From an uncultured Oscillospiraceae bacterium (lineage in GTDB: Bacteria > Bacillota > Clostridia > Oscillospirales > Ruminococcaceae): 44,180 bases of DNA. The translations under genes and the position numbers were made by a program. The stretch covers positions 1 to 44,180 of the forward strand of contig CAKSPU010000016.1 in NCBI GenBank assembly GCA_934486875.1, written 5' to 3'. Below the pieces are notes generated by a model. The model ran no database searches and was not told where the DNA came from. It worked only from the letters and a program-made list of their open reading frames with translations. Below are positions 31,980-40,317 of the stretch, in pieces; positions within the stretch are counted from its first letter, which is position 1; every line of letters starts with the position of its first letter.

Positions 31980-33242
31980 TCAGGAAAATATCCTTTCACA
32001 GATCTTTCTTACCCTGCCGTAAAGCACGTCCATATCCTCTCCGATGAAAAATTCACCGTTTTCATAAAGAATGTTTCCGTTGACGGCGGTCATTCTCACG
32101 TTTGCCCCCGAGCCGCTGTAAACAAGGTTCCTGACGACATCATTCTCGGGCTGCATATTGGGTGCGGACATATCTATCACAGCAAAGTCGGCATTCTTTC
32201 CGACCTCAATGCTGCCGCTGTTTATCCCCATTGCCGCAGCACCGCCCAGTGTTGCGGCTCTCAGCACATTTTCCGCAGGCATCGCCGCCGCATCGGAGCA
32301 TTTGAGCTTCTGGAGCACCGAGCAGAGATACATCTCCCTGAACATATCGAGAGCATTGTTGCTCGCCGCACCGTCCGTACCGATCGCAAGCCCGATATTC
32401 CTGCGGCACACCTCGCTTATATCCGCAATGCCGCTTGCAAGCTTAAGGTTGCTGCACGGATTTGTCACCACGGTCATATTATGTCGGGCAAAGATATCAA
32501 GATCATCGGGGGAAAGGTAAATGCAGTGATATCCCCCGCCGCCGTGCTCGAACATTCCCACGCTTTCCATAATTCCCGTGGGCGTTTTGCCGTATCGTCC
32601 GATACACTCTTCGACCTCGCTCCTTGTCTCGCTGTTGTGACACCATACGGGAGCCTTGTATTTGTGAGCCAGCTCCGCAACGGCTTTCATCAGCTCAAGG
32701 CTTGTGGTATATTCGGCGTGAAAGCCCGGCTTATAGGAAATCAGCGGGTCATATGAATTGAATTTAAGATAATACTCTTCAAGCTTTTCGGGACTTTCAC
32801 TGAAATTGTTCAGCGCTCCGCAGAACGTGCAGCGAAAGCCTGTTTCCGTAAATGCCTCCGCCATTGCTTCGGGGAAACAGTACATATCAAAGCAGGAGGT
32901 CGTTCCGTTTGAAACATATTCAGCCACAGCAAGCTTCGTGAGAGTGTAGTTATCCTCGGGGGTGAGCTTTGCTTCGTGTGGAAAGACCGCCTGCGCAAGC
33001 CATTTGTCAAGAGGCAGATCTTCCGCATAGGAGCGCAGGAACACCATCGGAGAATGGGTGTGGGCGTTGCACAGCCCGGGAATAACAAGGTCGCCTTTCA
33101 GGTCGATAACACGGTCAAAATCCTCATCGGGAGCATTTTCGCCTATATATGAGAATGTCCCTTTCTCCGTGCATATGCTGCCGTTTTTCACGGTCATCGT
33201 GCTGATATCAAGATATCTTCCGTTTTTCAGATGAAGCTTCAA
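31980..33242 (-). CDS. Second MTA/SAH deaminase-like amidohydrolase
   Basis: 420 aa from TTG 33242 (GGGGGA 5 nt upstream); a GTG at 33260 is the alternative. Same fold as mtaD with His61 and His63 (NAHTHS), His175 (GFHAEY), His202 and Glu205 (WCHNSE), His239 and Asp290 (IGTDGAAS), so the metal site is intact. HCVH of mtaD is HCIY here and the 206-209 segment reads CHNSE instead of IHLSE, hinting at a different purine-like or guanine-type substrate. Lies between rel (25 nt) and recG (3 nt) on one strand. Confidence 0.87.
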   Translation of the reverse strand: MKLHLKNGRYLDISTMTVKNGSICTEKGTFSYIGENAPDEDFDRVIDLKGDLVIPGLCNAHTHSPMVFLRSYAEDLPLDKWLAQAVFPHEAKLTPEDNYTLTKLAVAEYVSNGTTSCFDMYCFPEAMAEAFTETGFRCTFCGALNNFSESPEKLEEYYLKFNSYDPLISYKPGFHAEYTTSLELMKAVAELAHKYKAPVWCHNSETRSEVEECIGRYGKTPTGIMESVGMFEHGGGGYHCIYLSPDDLDIFARHNMTVVTNPCSNLKLASGIADISEVCRRNIGLAIGTDGAASNNALDMFREMYLCSVLQKLKCSDAAAMPAENVLRAATLGGAAAMGINSGSIEVGKNADFAVIDMSAPNMQPENDVVRNLVYSGSGANVRMTAVNGNILYENGEFFIGEDMDVLYGRVRKICERIFS

Positions 33243-33267
33243 AGCGATCCCCCATTTCACAAAGGTA

Positions 33268-35460
33268 TTATTTCATAACTCTTTCGGCGCTGATAACATC
33301 GGGTATCTTTCTGAGCTTTCCGATAAGCTGGTTCAGCTGTCCCACGCCTGCGATAGAGCAGGTCATAATAAGGTTTGCGTTGCCGTTTTTCAGTGTCTTT
33401 GTGGACATTTCCGAAACGGGAATGCGCATTTCGGCAGTAACGGCAGTGACATTGGCAAGAAGCGTGATGCCGTCATAGGAAACAACGTCAATGGCAGCCT
33501 TGAATATGGGATTGTCATTTTCCTTTGCATTCTCAGCCCAGGTAACCTCCACCCAGCGGTCGGTCTCGATGCCATTTTCCATAGCCTCGATATACTTGGG
33601 GCAGTCCTTTCTGTGAACGGAAACGCCGTGACCCTTGGTGATAAAGCCGATGATATCCTCGCCGGGAAGAGGCTTGCAGCACTTTGAAAGCTTCACGTCG
33701 ATATTGCTCTCGCCGCCCACGATAATGCCCGTGTTGCTCTTTTTCGGTGTGAAAGGCACAGGCTTTGATGAAGCGGCTGCGTTCATCTTCGCATAGGTGT
33801 CCTTAAGGCGAGGCATTATCCTTGAAAGGATTATTCCGCCGTAGCCCACTGCGGCATAGAAATCATCAAGCTCGGAGCAGTTGTGGCGCTTCATATCGTC
33901 CGCCAGGAACTTTGCCATATCCTCGGGGGGAATGTTTATGCCGAAGCGCTTGAACTCGTGCTCAATGGTTTCCTTGCCGTTCTGGATATTCTCCTCACGG
34001 CGCTCCTTCTTGAACCAGGAGCGTATCTTCGACTTTGCTTCATTGGTCTTGCATATATCCAGCCAAGCACGGTTCGGACCGTGGTCGGGAGCCTGAGATG
34101 TGAGTATCTCAACGATCTCGCCCGTCTGGAGCTGATAATCAAGGGACACAAGCTTTCCGTCCACCTTTGCGCCCTTCATCTTGTTGCCCACTTCCGTGTG
34201 GATAGCGTAGGCAAAGTCGATTATGGTAGCCCCTGCGGGGAGGGTGATAATATCGCCCTTGGGAGTGAAAGCGAAAATGTCCTCGGGAGCAAGGTCGCTC
34301 TTTATTGTGCGGACGATCTCTTCAACATCGTCCGTTTCCTGCTGTGCCTCGATTATCTGACGAATCCAGGCAAGACGGCTTTCAAGCTTGTCCTTGCCCT
34401 TGATGCCCTCCTTGTATTTCCAGTGGGCGGCGATTCCGTATTCGGCGGTGTAGTTCATATCCACCGTTCTTATCTGGACTTCAAAGGGAATGCCCTCTCT
34501 GCCGATAACGGTGGTGTGGAGTGACTGATACATATTCGCCTTGGGTGTTGCGATGTAATCCTTGAAGCGGTTGGGGATAGGACGGTACATATCGTGGATT
34601 ATACCCAGAGCGTTGTAGCACTCGTTCACAGTGTTAACGATAATTCTCACCGCATAAATGTCATACACCTCGTCAAGTCCCTTGCCCTTGATGAAAGCCT
34701 TTCGGTAGATGCCGTAAACGGATTTTACACGTCCCGACATCTGGGGCTCGGGGAGACCCATTTCCGTAAATCTCTTTGCTATCTGCTCCTCAATGGACTT
34801 GATGAACGCCTGGCGCTCATCGCTCCTTATTTTAAGGCTCTGCTCAATTTCGGCATATGCATATGGGTCAAGGTAGCGGAACGAAAGATCTTCTATCTCG
34901 TCCTTTATCTTTCTGATACCGAGACGGTGAGCAATGGGCGCATAAATGTTCATTGTCTCGAGAGCCGTGTTTCTCTGCTTGTAGGCAGGACGGTACTGTA
35001 GCGTCCTCATATTGTGAAGACGGTCGCAGAGCTTGATTATGATAACTCTTATATCCTGACTCATTGCAAGGAGAATTTTGCGGACATTCTCAGCCTGCTG
35101 CTCCTCCTTGGTGAAAAGGGGTATCTTTCCCAGCTTTGTAACGCCGTCCACCAGCATCGCCACGTCCTGACCGAAAAGCTTTTTCAGCTCTTCAAGGGTA
35201 ACGTCCGTGTCCTCGACCACATCGTGGAGCAAGGCGGCGCAAATGGTATCGGTATCCATTCCAAGCTCAAGGAGGATATAAGCCACCGCCACAGGGTGAG
35301 TGATATAAGGCTCTCCCGAAGAGCGCACCTGATTTGCGTGAGCCTTTGCCGCAAGCTCATAGGCAGAGATGATCTTGCTCAGGTCATACTGCTTTTCGTC
35401 ATCAAGTATCTTCTGGATAAGAGAGTCGATGGTATATACCGTTTCGGTTTTATTTATCAT
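33268..35460 (-). CDS. rel: Bifunctional (p)ppGpp synthetase/hydrolase
   Basis: Makes and degrades the alarmone (p)ppGpp in the stringent response. 730 aa with all Rel domains: HD hydrolase (HPVAVAYILLELG, LLHDVVEDTDVTLEEL), synthetase (SGRVKSVYGIYRKAF; FKDYIATPKANMYQSLHTTV), TGS (FAFTPKGDIITLPAGATIID), zinc-finger-like region (KCCKPLPGEDIIGFITKGHG) and C-terminal ACT (VVSYDGITLLANVTAV). Both active sites look intact. 48 nt downstream of recJ on the same strand. Confidence 0.96.
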   Translation of the reverse strand: MINKTETVYTIDSLIQKILDDEKQYDLSKIISAYELAAKAHANQVRSSGEPYITHPVAVAYILLELGMDTDTICAALLHDVVEDTDVTLEELKKLFGQDVAMLVDGVTKLGKIPLFTKEEQQAENVRKILLAMSQDIRVIIIKLCDRLHNMRTLQYRPAYKQRNTALETMNIYAPIAHRLGIRKIKDEIEDLSFRYLDPYAYAEIEQSLKIRSDERQAFIKSIEEQIAKRFTEMGLPEPQMSGRVKSVYGIYRKAFIKGKGLDEVYDIYAVRIIVNTVNECYNALGIIHDMYRPIPNRFKDYIATPKANMYQSLHTTVIGREGIPFEVQIRTVDMNYTAEYGIAAHWKYKEGIKGKDKLESRLAWIRQIIEAQQETDDVEEIVRTIKSDLAPEDIFAFTPKGDIITLPAGATIIDFAYAIHTEVGNKMKGAKVDGKLVSLDYQLQTGEIVEILTSQAPDHGPNRAWLDICKTNEAKSKIRSWFKKERREENIQNGKETIEHEFKRFGINIPPEDMAKFLADDMKRHNCSELDDFYAAVGYGGIILSRIMPRLKDTYAKMNAAASSKPVPFTPKKSNTGIIVGGESNIDVKLSKCCKPLPGEDIIGFITKGHGVSVHRKDCPKYIEAMENGIETDRWVEVTWAENAKENDNPIFKAAIDVVSYDGITLLANVTAVTAEMRIPVSEMSTKTLKNGNANLIMTCSIAGVGQLNQLIGKLRKIPDVISAERVMK

Positions 35461-35508
35461 AGCCTGTTACCGTCCTTTTTCGGATTTTTCCGTTATATAT
35501 CATATTTA

Positions 35509-37560
35509 TCAAAGAAGTGACCTAAGCCGCTGCATAGTGGGTGCAAGCTCCGTGTCAGCCTTTGGCGCACCCTGAATGATATGTACCCTGTCGGCGCAGC
35601 GGTCATACTCCATAAGACCCGTTTCGGAAAATATATCAAGACACATAAGGAATTTGCAGTAGTTCATATCAGTGTCAAGGTGGCTGTACAGTCCCATCGG
35701 GGAAAGCCTTGACTGCCCTGCCGTTCGGTAAACTGCGGCAAGGTCGGAGCGCTCGGGTATCACAGCGGCGATTATCCTTTTGTCAGCCTTTTCGCCCCGC
35801 CTGAATGAATAATAAGCTTCCTCGGCGGCAATAAGCTTCTGCTGATTGAGCCCCTTTTTCCGCACATCAATTATCCTGAGGCTCACGCTTTCCTTATTGT
35901 TGAAGCTGTTTATCTCGGGAGATATGAGCAGATTTGCCTCATCGCCCCTCCTGAGGGGAAATTCCTCAAACCTTGTCCCGAACATAAGCCCCGTGAGGGC
36001 AGCGCCCCCCACGGATACCGCAAGCTTTGTGTGAGCACCGTTTGAAAGTGAAATGATATTGTCGATTTTGCAGCCCTGCAAAAGGAACACAGGACGTGGA
36101 TTTGCTTCACCGAAGGGTTCAAGGACATCAAGCCCCTTTATTCCCTGCACGGTAAGCTCTGCGGGAGGGATAGCCCCGCTCACGGCAATGAAAGGAACGC
36201 ATTTCTCCCCTGCCGCCGCCTGAGAATCCGCATACTCGGCAAGCTTCTGCCTGAAAAGGGGAAATTTGTCCTTTTCGAGAGAAAAGCCGCCTGCACCCGA
36301 ATGTCCGCCGAATTTCAGAAGTACATCTTCCGCATAGGACAGCGCCTTGAAAACGTTCAGTCCCTCGATTGAGCGTGCCGAGCCCCGAAGCTCCGTCTCA
36401 CCCTCATCTGCGGACATAAGGAAAACGGGCTTTCCGTATTTTTCAACGCATCTTGCAGCGGCGATGCCTATGACACCGTGATGCCAGCCGCTTCCGCAGA
36501 ATATAAGAACTCTGCCGTCAAGAAGTGTGCTGTCCGCATTTATCTGAGCCGCAATGTCTGCGATGATTTTGCTTTCGTGATCCTTTCTTTCGGCATTCAG
36601 AGCGCATACCCTTTCGGCATATTCCGCCGCTTCCTCGGGAGTTTCGGACATAAGCAGGCGCAGTGCGTCCGAGGGAGAGCCGATGCGTCCCGCCGCATTT
36701 ATCCTCGGAGCAAGCGAAAATGCCGCCGACACCGATGTGTAGGGAGCTTTCAGCCCCGCCTTTTCTATAAGAGCCCTGAGCCCCTCATTTTCCGTGTTTT
36801 CAAGATAATGGAGACCGTAGCGGACAATTTCCCTGTTCTCCCCCGTGAGAGGTACAACATCGGCAACTGTGGCAATAGCCGCAAGGTCGGAATACTGCTC
36901 CACAGCCCGCTCCATATCGCCGCCCTCCATTGCCGCAATGAGCTTCAGCGCCAGTCCGCAGCCGCAGTAATCCTTGTAAAACGAAGGACAGTCGGCACGG
37001 TGAGGGTCAACGACCGCTTCCGCATCGGGAAGCACCTTTCCCGGCTGGTGGTGGTCGGTGACGATGAGCCTGACTCCAAGCTCTCTGCACAGCTTTGCTT
37101 CATCTATGGCTGCAATGCCGTTATCCACGGTGACGATAAGGGAAACGCCCTGTTCGTGGAGCTTTCTCACAGCGTTTATGTTCATTCCGTAGCCCTCGGA
37201 ACGCTCGTTGATATATGTCATAACATTTCCGCCGATATCCGTAAGATATCCCGCCAGCACAGCGGTTGCGGTAACTCCGTCGCAGTCGTAGTCGCCGTAG
37301 ACGCAGATAAGCTCGCCGCTGTCCACAGCATCGTTCAGTATATCGCAGGCTTTCTCCATATCACGGATAAGGAGAGGATCGGAAAAGCCCATATCAAAGC
37401 TTTTTTCCTCGTTCTGTCCGAAAAAGTCCACAGCTTTTTCCATAGTGTCTGTGCCTGCCGCCACAAGGGCTCTTGCGGCGGGCATCGTAAGTCCGCCCTT
37501 GACGGACAGTTCCTTTACAGCCTTTTCATCGGGAGTGTTTATCAACCATTTCTTTATCAA
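35509..37560 (-). CDS. recJ: Single-stranded-DNA-specific exonuclease RecJ
   Basis: 5'-3' exonuclease acting in recombination and mismatch repair. 683 aa from TTG 37560, chosen because AAAGAGG lies 9 nt upstream and because the promoter (37601-37629) occupies the extra N-terminal codons of the longer frame, which therefore cannot be transcribed. DHH-family motifs: VYGDYDCDGVTATAVL, TVDNGI, VTDHHQPG, and DHHA1 LIFCGSGWHHGVIGIAAARC with FGGHSGAGGFSL. The last about 150 residues diverge from classic RecJ, as in many Firmicutes. Confidence 0.94.
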   Translation of the reverse strand: MIKKWLINTPDEKAVKELSVKGGLTMPAARALVAAGTDTMEKAVDFFGQNEEKSFDMGFSDPLLIRDMEKACDILNDAVDSGELICVYGDYDCDGVTATAVLAGYLTDIGGNVMTYINERSEGYGMNINAVRKLHEQGVSLIVTVDNGIAAIDEAKLCRELGVRLIVTDHHQPGKVLPDAEAVVDPHRADCPSFYKDYCGCGLALKLIAAMEGGDMERAVEQYSDLAAIATVADVVPLTGENREIVRYGLHYLENTENEGLRALIEKAGLKAPYTSVSAAFSLAPRINAAGRIGSPSDALRLLMSETPEEAAEYAERVCALNAERKDHESKIIADIAAQINADSTLLDGRVLIFCGSGWHHGVIGIAAARCVEKYGKPVFLMSADEGETELRGSARSIEGLNVFKALSYAEDVLLKFGGHSGAGGFSLEKDKFPLFRQKLAEYADSQAAAGEKCVPFIAVSGAIPPAELTVQGIKGLDVLEPFGEANPRPVFLLQGCKIDNIISLSNGAHTKLAVSVGGAALTGLMFGTRFEEFPLRRGDEANLLISPEINSFNNKESVSLRIIDVRKKGLNQQKLIAAEEAYYSFRRGEKADKRIIAAVIPERSDLAAVYRTAGQSRLSPMGLYSHLDTDMNYCKFLMCLDIFSETGLMEYDRCADRVHIIQGAPKADTELAPTMQRLRSLL

Positions 37561-37600
37561 CTGCTCATACCTCTTTAAATGCAATTTCCAAATAATAAAT

Positions 37601-37629
37601 ATTATAACATTTTTTGAAGAAATAATCAA
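37601..37629 (-). promoter_or_regulatory. Promoter of the recJ-rel-amidohydrolase-recG run
   Basis: Minus strand TTGATT (37624-37629), 17-nt spacer ending TGT, TATAAT (37601-37606). Very similar in form to the promoter at 20921-20949. It fixes the recJ start downstream of it. Confidence 0.8.
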
Positions 37630-37654
37630 GCAGTGATTTTATTTATTGTATGAA

Positions 37655-37686
37655 TATAAAAAGCAGCCCTTTGAAAAGAGCTGCTC
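37655..37686 (-). terminator. Terminator of the fabG-like gene
   Basis: Minus strand AGCAGCTCTTTTCAAAGGGCTGCT hairpin (stem ends AGCAGC/GCTGCT) followed by TTTTTATA. Confidence 0.8.
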
Positions 37687-37696
37687 CAAAAAAATT

Positions 37697-38443
37697 TTAC
37701 GATCTCATAAGTCCGTCAACATTCAGCACAACGCCCGATATGTAGCTTGCCTCATCGGAAGCAAGGAACACAAATGCATTTGCGATATCCTCGGGCTTTC
37801 CGATACGGCGGAGGGGTATCCTTGCTATCATAGGCTCGATCATCTCCTTGGGAAGATTTTTCACCATATCCGTCTCGGTGATGCCTGGAGCCACCGCATT
37901 TACCCTTATTCCCTTGGGGCCCAGCTCTCTTGCAAGGCTGAGCGTAAAGCCGTTCACCGCAAATTTCGATGTGGGATACGCAATTCCCGCAGGCTGACCG
38001 TAAATGCTGACCATAGAAGAAGTGTTCAGTATAACTCCGCTGCCCTGCTTTACCATAATATCGGAAACCGCCTTGGAGCAGTTGTACATACCCTTTACAT
38101 TAAGCTCCATTACCTTGTCAAATATCTCCTCGGTGTAATTGCTCATAGGAGTGCTTTCGGAGATCCCTGCGTTGTTCACAAGGATATCTATTCTGCCGTA
38201 TCTTGCGGCGATATCGTCCACAGCCGCCTTAACACCTGCAAAATCGCCCAGTACGGGGCTGATGCCCTCAACTGCCGCATCGGGTGCTTCAGCCTTTATC
38301 TCCGCCACAGCCTTGTCCGCAGTTTCCTGTCTGCTGCCGCACAGAATGACCTTTGCGCCCTCTTTAAGGAATGATCTTACCACAGCGAGTCCTATTCCTC
38401 TTGTGCCGCCCGTAACAATTGCCACACGTCCTTCAAGTCTCAT
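37697..38443 (-). CDS. Short-chain dehydrogenase/reductase, FabG-like
   Basis: NAD(P)H-dependent oxidoreductase of the classical SDR type, 248 aa. Cofactor motif TGGTRGIG at 11-18, NNAG at 90-93, Asn115, catalytic Ser142/143, Tyr156 and Lys160 (YPTSK), and VAPGITETDM after it. Overall closest to 3-oxoacyl-ACP reductase, but there is no other fatty-acid gene in the window and the usual YxASK is YPTSK, so another ketone substrate is possible. It has its own promoter and terminator. Confidence 0.88.
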   Translation of the reverse strand: MRLEGRVAIVTGGTRGIGLAVVRSFLKEGAKVILCGSRQETADKAVAEIKAEAPDAAVEGISPVLGDFAGVKAAVDDIAARYGRIDILVNNAGISESTPMSNYTEEIFDKVMELNVKGMYNCSKAVSDIMVKQGSGVILNTSSMVSIYGQPAGIAYPTSKFAVNGFTLSLARELGPKGIRVNAVAPGITETDMVKNLPKEMIEPMIARIPLRRIGKPEDIANAFVFLASDEASYISGVVLNVDGLMRS

Positions 38444-38485
38444 ATATCCTCGTTCCTTTCTGTAGGGAAATTTATTGATAATTTA

Positions 38486-38514
38486 AATATACATTATTTT
38501 TCATCTACAGTCAA
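38486..38514 (-). promoter_or_regulatory. Promoter of the fabG-like gene
   Basis: Minus strand TTGACT (38509-38514), 17-nt spacer, TATATT (38486-38491). Confidence 0.7.
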
Positions 38515-38565
38515 TACATATCCGAATATAAATCAGCATACATTTTTTGGCTATTATGCACAAAA

Positions 38566-40317
38566 TTATCTTTCAAGAATTTTCGGCAGCATATACACAC
38601 GATTAAACGGGAATGTGAAATAATATCCGTCCGCAAAGTCATCTATCATCTGTATCACCTCTTTTGCAAGAGCGATACCAACAGCCTCCCCCTCTTCCTT
38701 TGTGCCGTTTTCGGGGTAGCGTGCAATAAGCTCATCGGTAACATTCACGCCCGATATCTCGTTTTTCATAAACGCAGCGTTTTTCCTGCTCACAAGGGGC
38801 ATTATTCCGCAGAGGATAAATGCTCCCGTTTCGTTCTTTATCCGCCTGAGCCTGTCAGCGTCCTCGGCTGTAAACACGGGCTGGGACATAAAAAATTCCG
38901 CTCCCGCCGCCATTTTCCGCCTTACTCTCAGTATCTCATTTTCAATATTCCTGCGGTTCTGATTTACCGCCGCCCCGCAGCAAATGGGGCTTTCGGGGAA
39001 CATATCGGTGTTCAGCTCCGAAGCAATTTTCAGAAGTCCCACCGAATCAAAATTGAACACGGATTTCACAGTCTGCCTTGCCGATGCGGGCACAGGGTCG
39101 CCCGTTATCATAAGCGCATTCCCGATATCGTTAATGTGAGCGCCCATAAGCGCCGAACGGATAGCAAGAGCGTTTTTGTCACGGCAGCATATGTGGGGCA
39201 TTACCTCCATACCCGTTTCCCTGCGCACCTTAGCCGCCATAAGCACGGAATCCGCCCTTGTTCGTCCCGAGGGTGAATCGGGGAATGTGAGCACATCAGC
39301 CCCCGCATTTTTCAGATAATGAGCGGATTCGATGAGCTTTTCATCATTTCCGTCAAGCGGAGGCACAAGCTCCGCAGCAATGAGCTTCTCACGGCGAAGC
39401 TCCCCTTTGCCGTTATAAATAAAGCCCGAATGCACCCTTTCCGATACACCGTTTTCAATGATAAGCGCACGTCTCGGCACAGGGGCACTGCCCTTGAAGC
39501 CCTCTGCGGTCTTTCGGATATATTCGGGGCTTGTTCCGCAGCAGCCGCCGATGACATTGACACCAAGCTCTGCCAGACCCTTTGCCTTTGAGCCGAAATA
39601 TTCCGCAGCGCTGCCAAAGGTGAGCTGACTTCTTGACATTGCGGGATATCCCGAGTTCGGCAGCGCCGAAACATACACATTCTCGGGAAATGATATTCTT
39701 TTCAGAACATCACGCATATGAACGGGTCCAACGCCGCAGTTTAATCCCACGCTGTCCGCATAATCCGCCGCTTCCCTGATGAGCCGTCCCGCACTTCTTC
39801 CCGAGGGGCTGCTGCCGTAGCGGTCAACGCAGAACGATGCCATAATAAACAGCTGCGGGCCGTATTTGTCCCTGAGCCTTTCCATTGCGGGCAGAAGAGA
39901 AGCCGTGTCCGCAAAGGACTCGAAATTTATTATCCTGAGCCCTTTGGCGTAAAAAATATCCGCAGCTCTCACATATTCCTCCGCAGCCCTTTCGGCAGGC
40001 ATACGCTTTATCTCGCCTATGTCCCCCGCCGCAAAAGCGCTGTCTCCCGCACATTCTATGGCAATATCCGCAGCCGCCTCAATGTTTCTGTCACATTCCT
40101 CCCGTGACAGCCCCATATCACAGCTTGCAAAGGTGTTTGTGCGGATAAGCTCCGCCCCGGCTGCGATGTATTCGTTATGTATGGTGCGGACACGTTCGGG
40201 GAATAGCGTGTTTGCAAGCTCGGGGCTTTCCTCCGTGCGGTATTTCTCCGCATAATATGTTCCGAATGAACCGTCTGCAATGATTATCCTGTTTTTAAGG
40301 GTTTCCTTTATATTCAT
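38566..40317 (-). CDS. Bifunctional homocysteine S-methyltransferase / methylenetetrahydrofolate reductase
   Basis: Fusion of the kind known as YitJ: an N-terminal zinc methyltransferase (residues about 1-285) and a C-terminal flavin barrel (about 310-583), linking methyl-THF formation to methionine synthesis. Zinc ligands Cys194 (LNCGVGP), Cys259 and Cys260 (IGGCCGTSPEY) are present, with ADGSFGTYYAEKY at the start and RTNTFASC at 59-66. The MetF half has AAELVPPLDGNDEKL, HICCRDKN, ALMITGDPVP and FFMSQPVF. The ATG overlaps the EAL gene stop (TGATG), so it is translationally coupled. It resupplies methionine from the homocysteine that ahcY releases. Confidence 0.92.
   Translation of the reverse strand: MNIKETLKNRIIIADGSFGTYYAEKYRTEESPELANTLFPERVRTIHNEYIAAGAELIRTNTFASCDMGLSREECDRNIEAAADIAIECAGDSAFAAGDIGEIKRMPAERAAEEYVRAADIFYAKGLRIINFESFADTASLLPAMERLRDKYGPQLFIMASFCVDRYGSSPSGRSAGRLIREAADYADSVGLNCGVGPVHMRDVLKRISFPENVYVSALPNSGYPAMSRSQLTFGSAAEYFGSKAKGLAELGVNVIGGCCGTSPEYIRKTAEGFKGSAPVPRRALIIENGVSERVHSGFIYNGKGELRREKLIAAELVPPLDGNDEKLIESAHYLKNAGADVLTFPDSPSGRTRADSVLMAAKVRRETGMEVMPHICCRDKNALAIRSALMGAHINDIGNALMITGDPVPASARQTVKSVFNFDSVGLLKIASELNTDMFPESPICCGAAVNQNRRNIENEILRVRRKMAAGAEFFMSQPVFTAEDADRLRRIKNETGAFILCGIMPLVSRKNAAFMKNEISGVNVTDELIARYPENGTKEEGEAVGIALAKEVIQMIDDFADGYYFTFPFNRVYMLPKILER

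Noticed and set aside
33883..34524. Long open frame antisense to rel (similar ones lie antisense to recJ, ahcY, nifS and the deaminases)
   Set aside because: Shadow frames on the opposite strand of strongly supported genes, caused by codon bias.
37697..38443. SDR gene as a bile-acid hydroxysteroid dehydrogenase partner of the choloylglycine hydrolase
   Set aside because: The genes are 18 kb apart, and the sequence is closer to general FabG-type reductases; no specific motif supports a steroid substrate.
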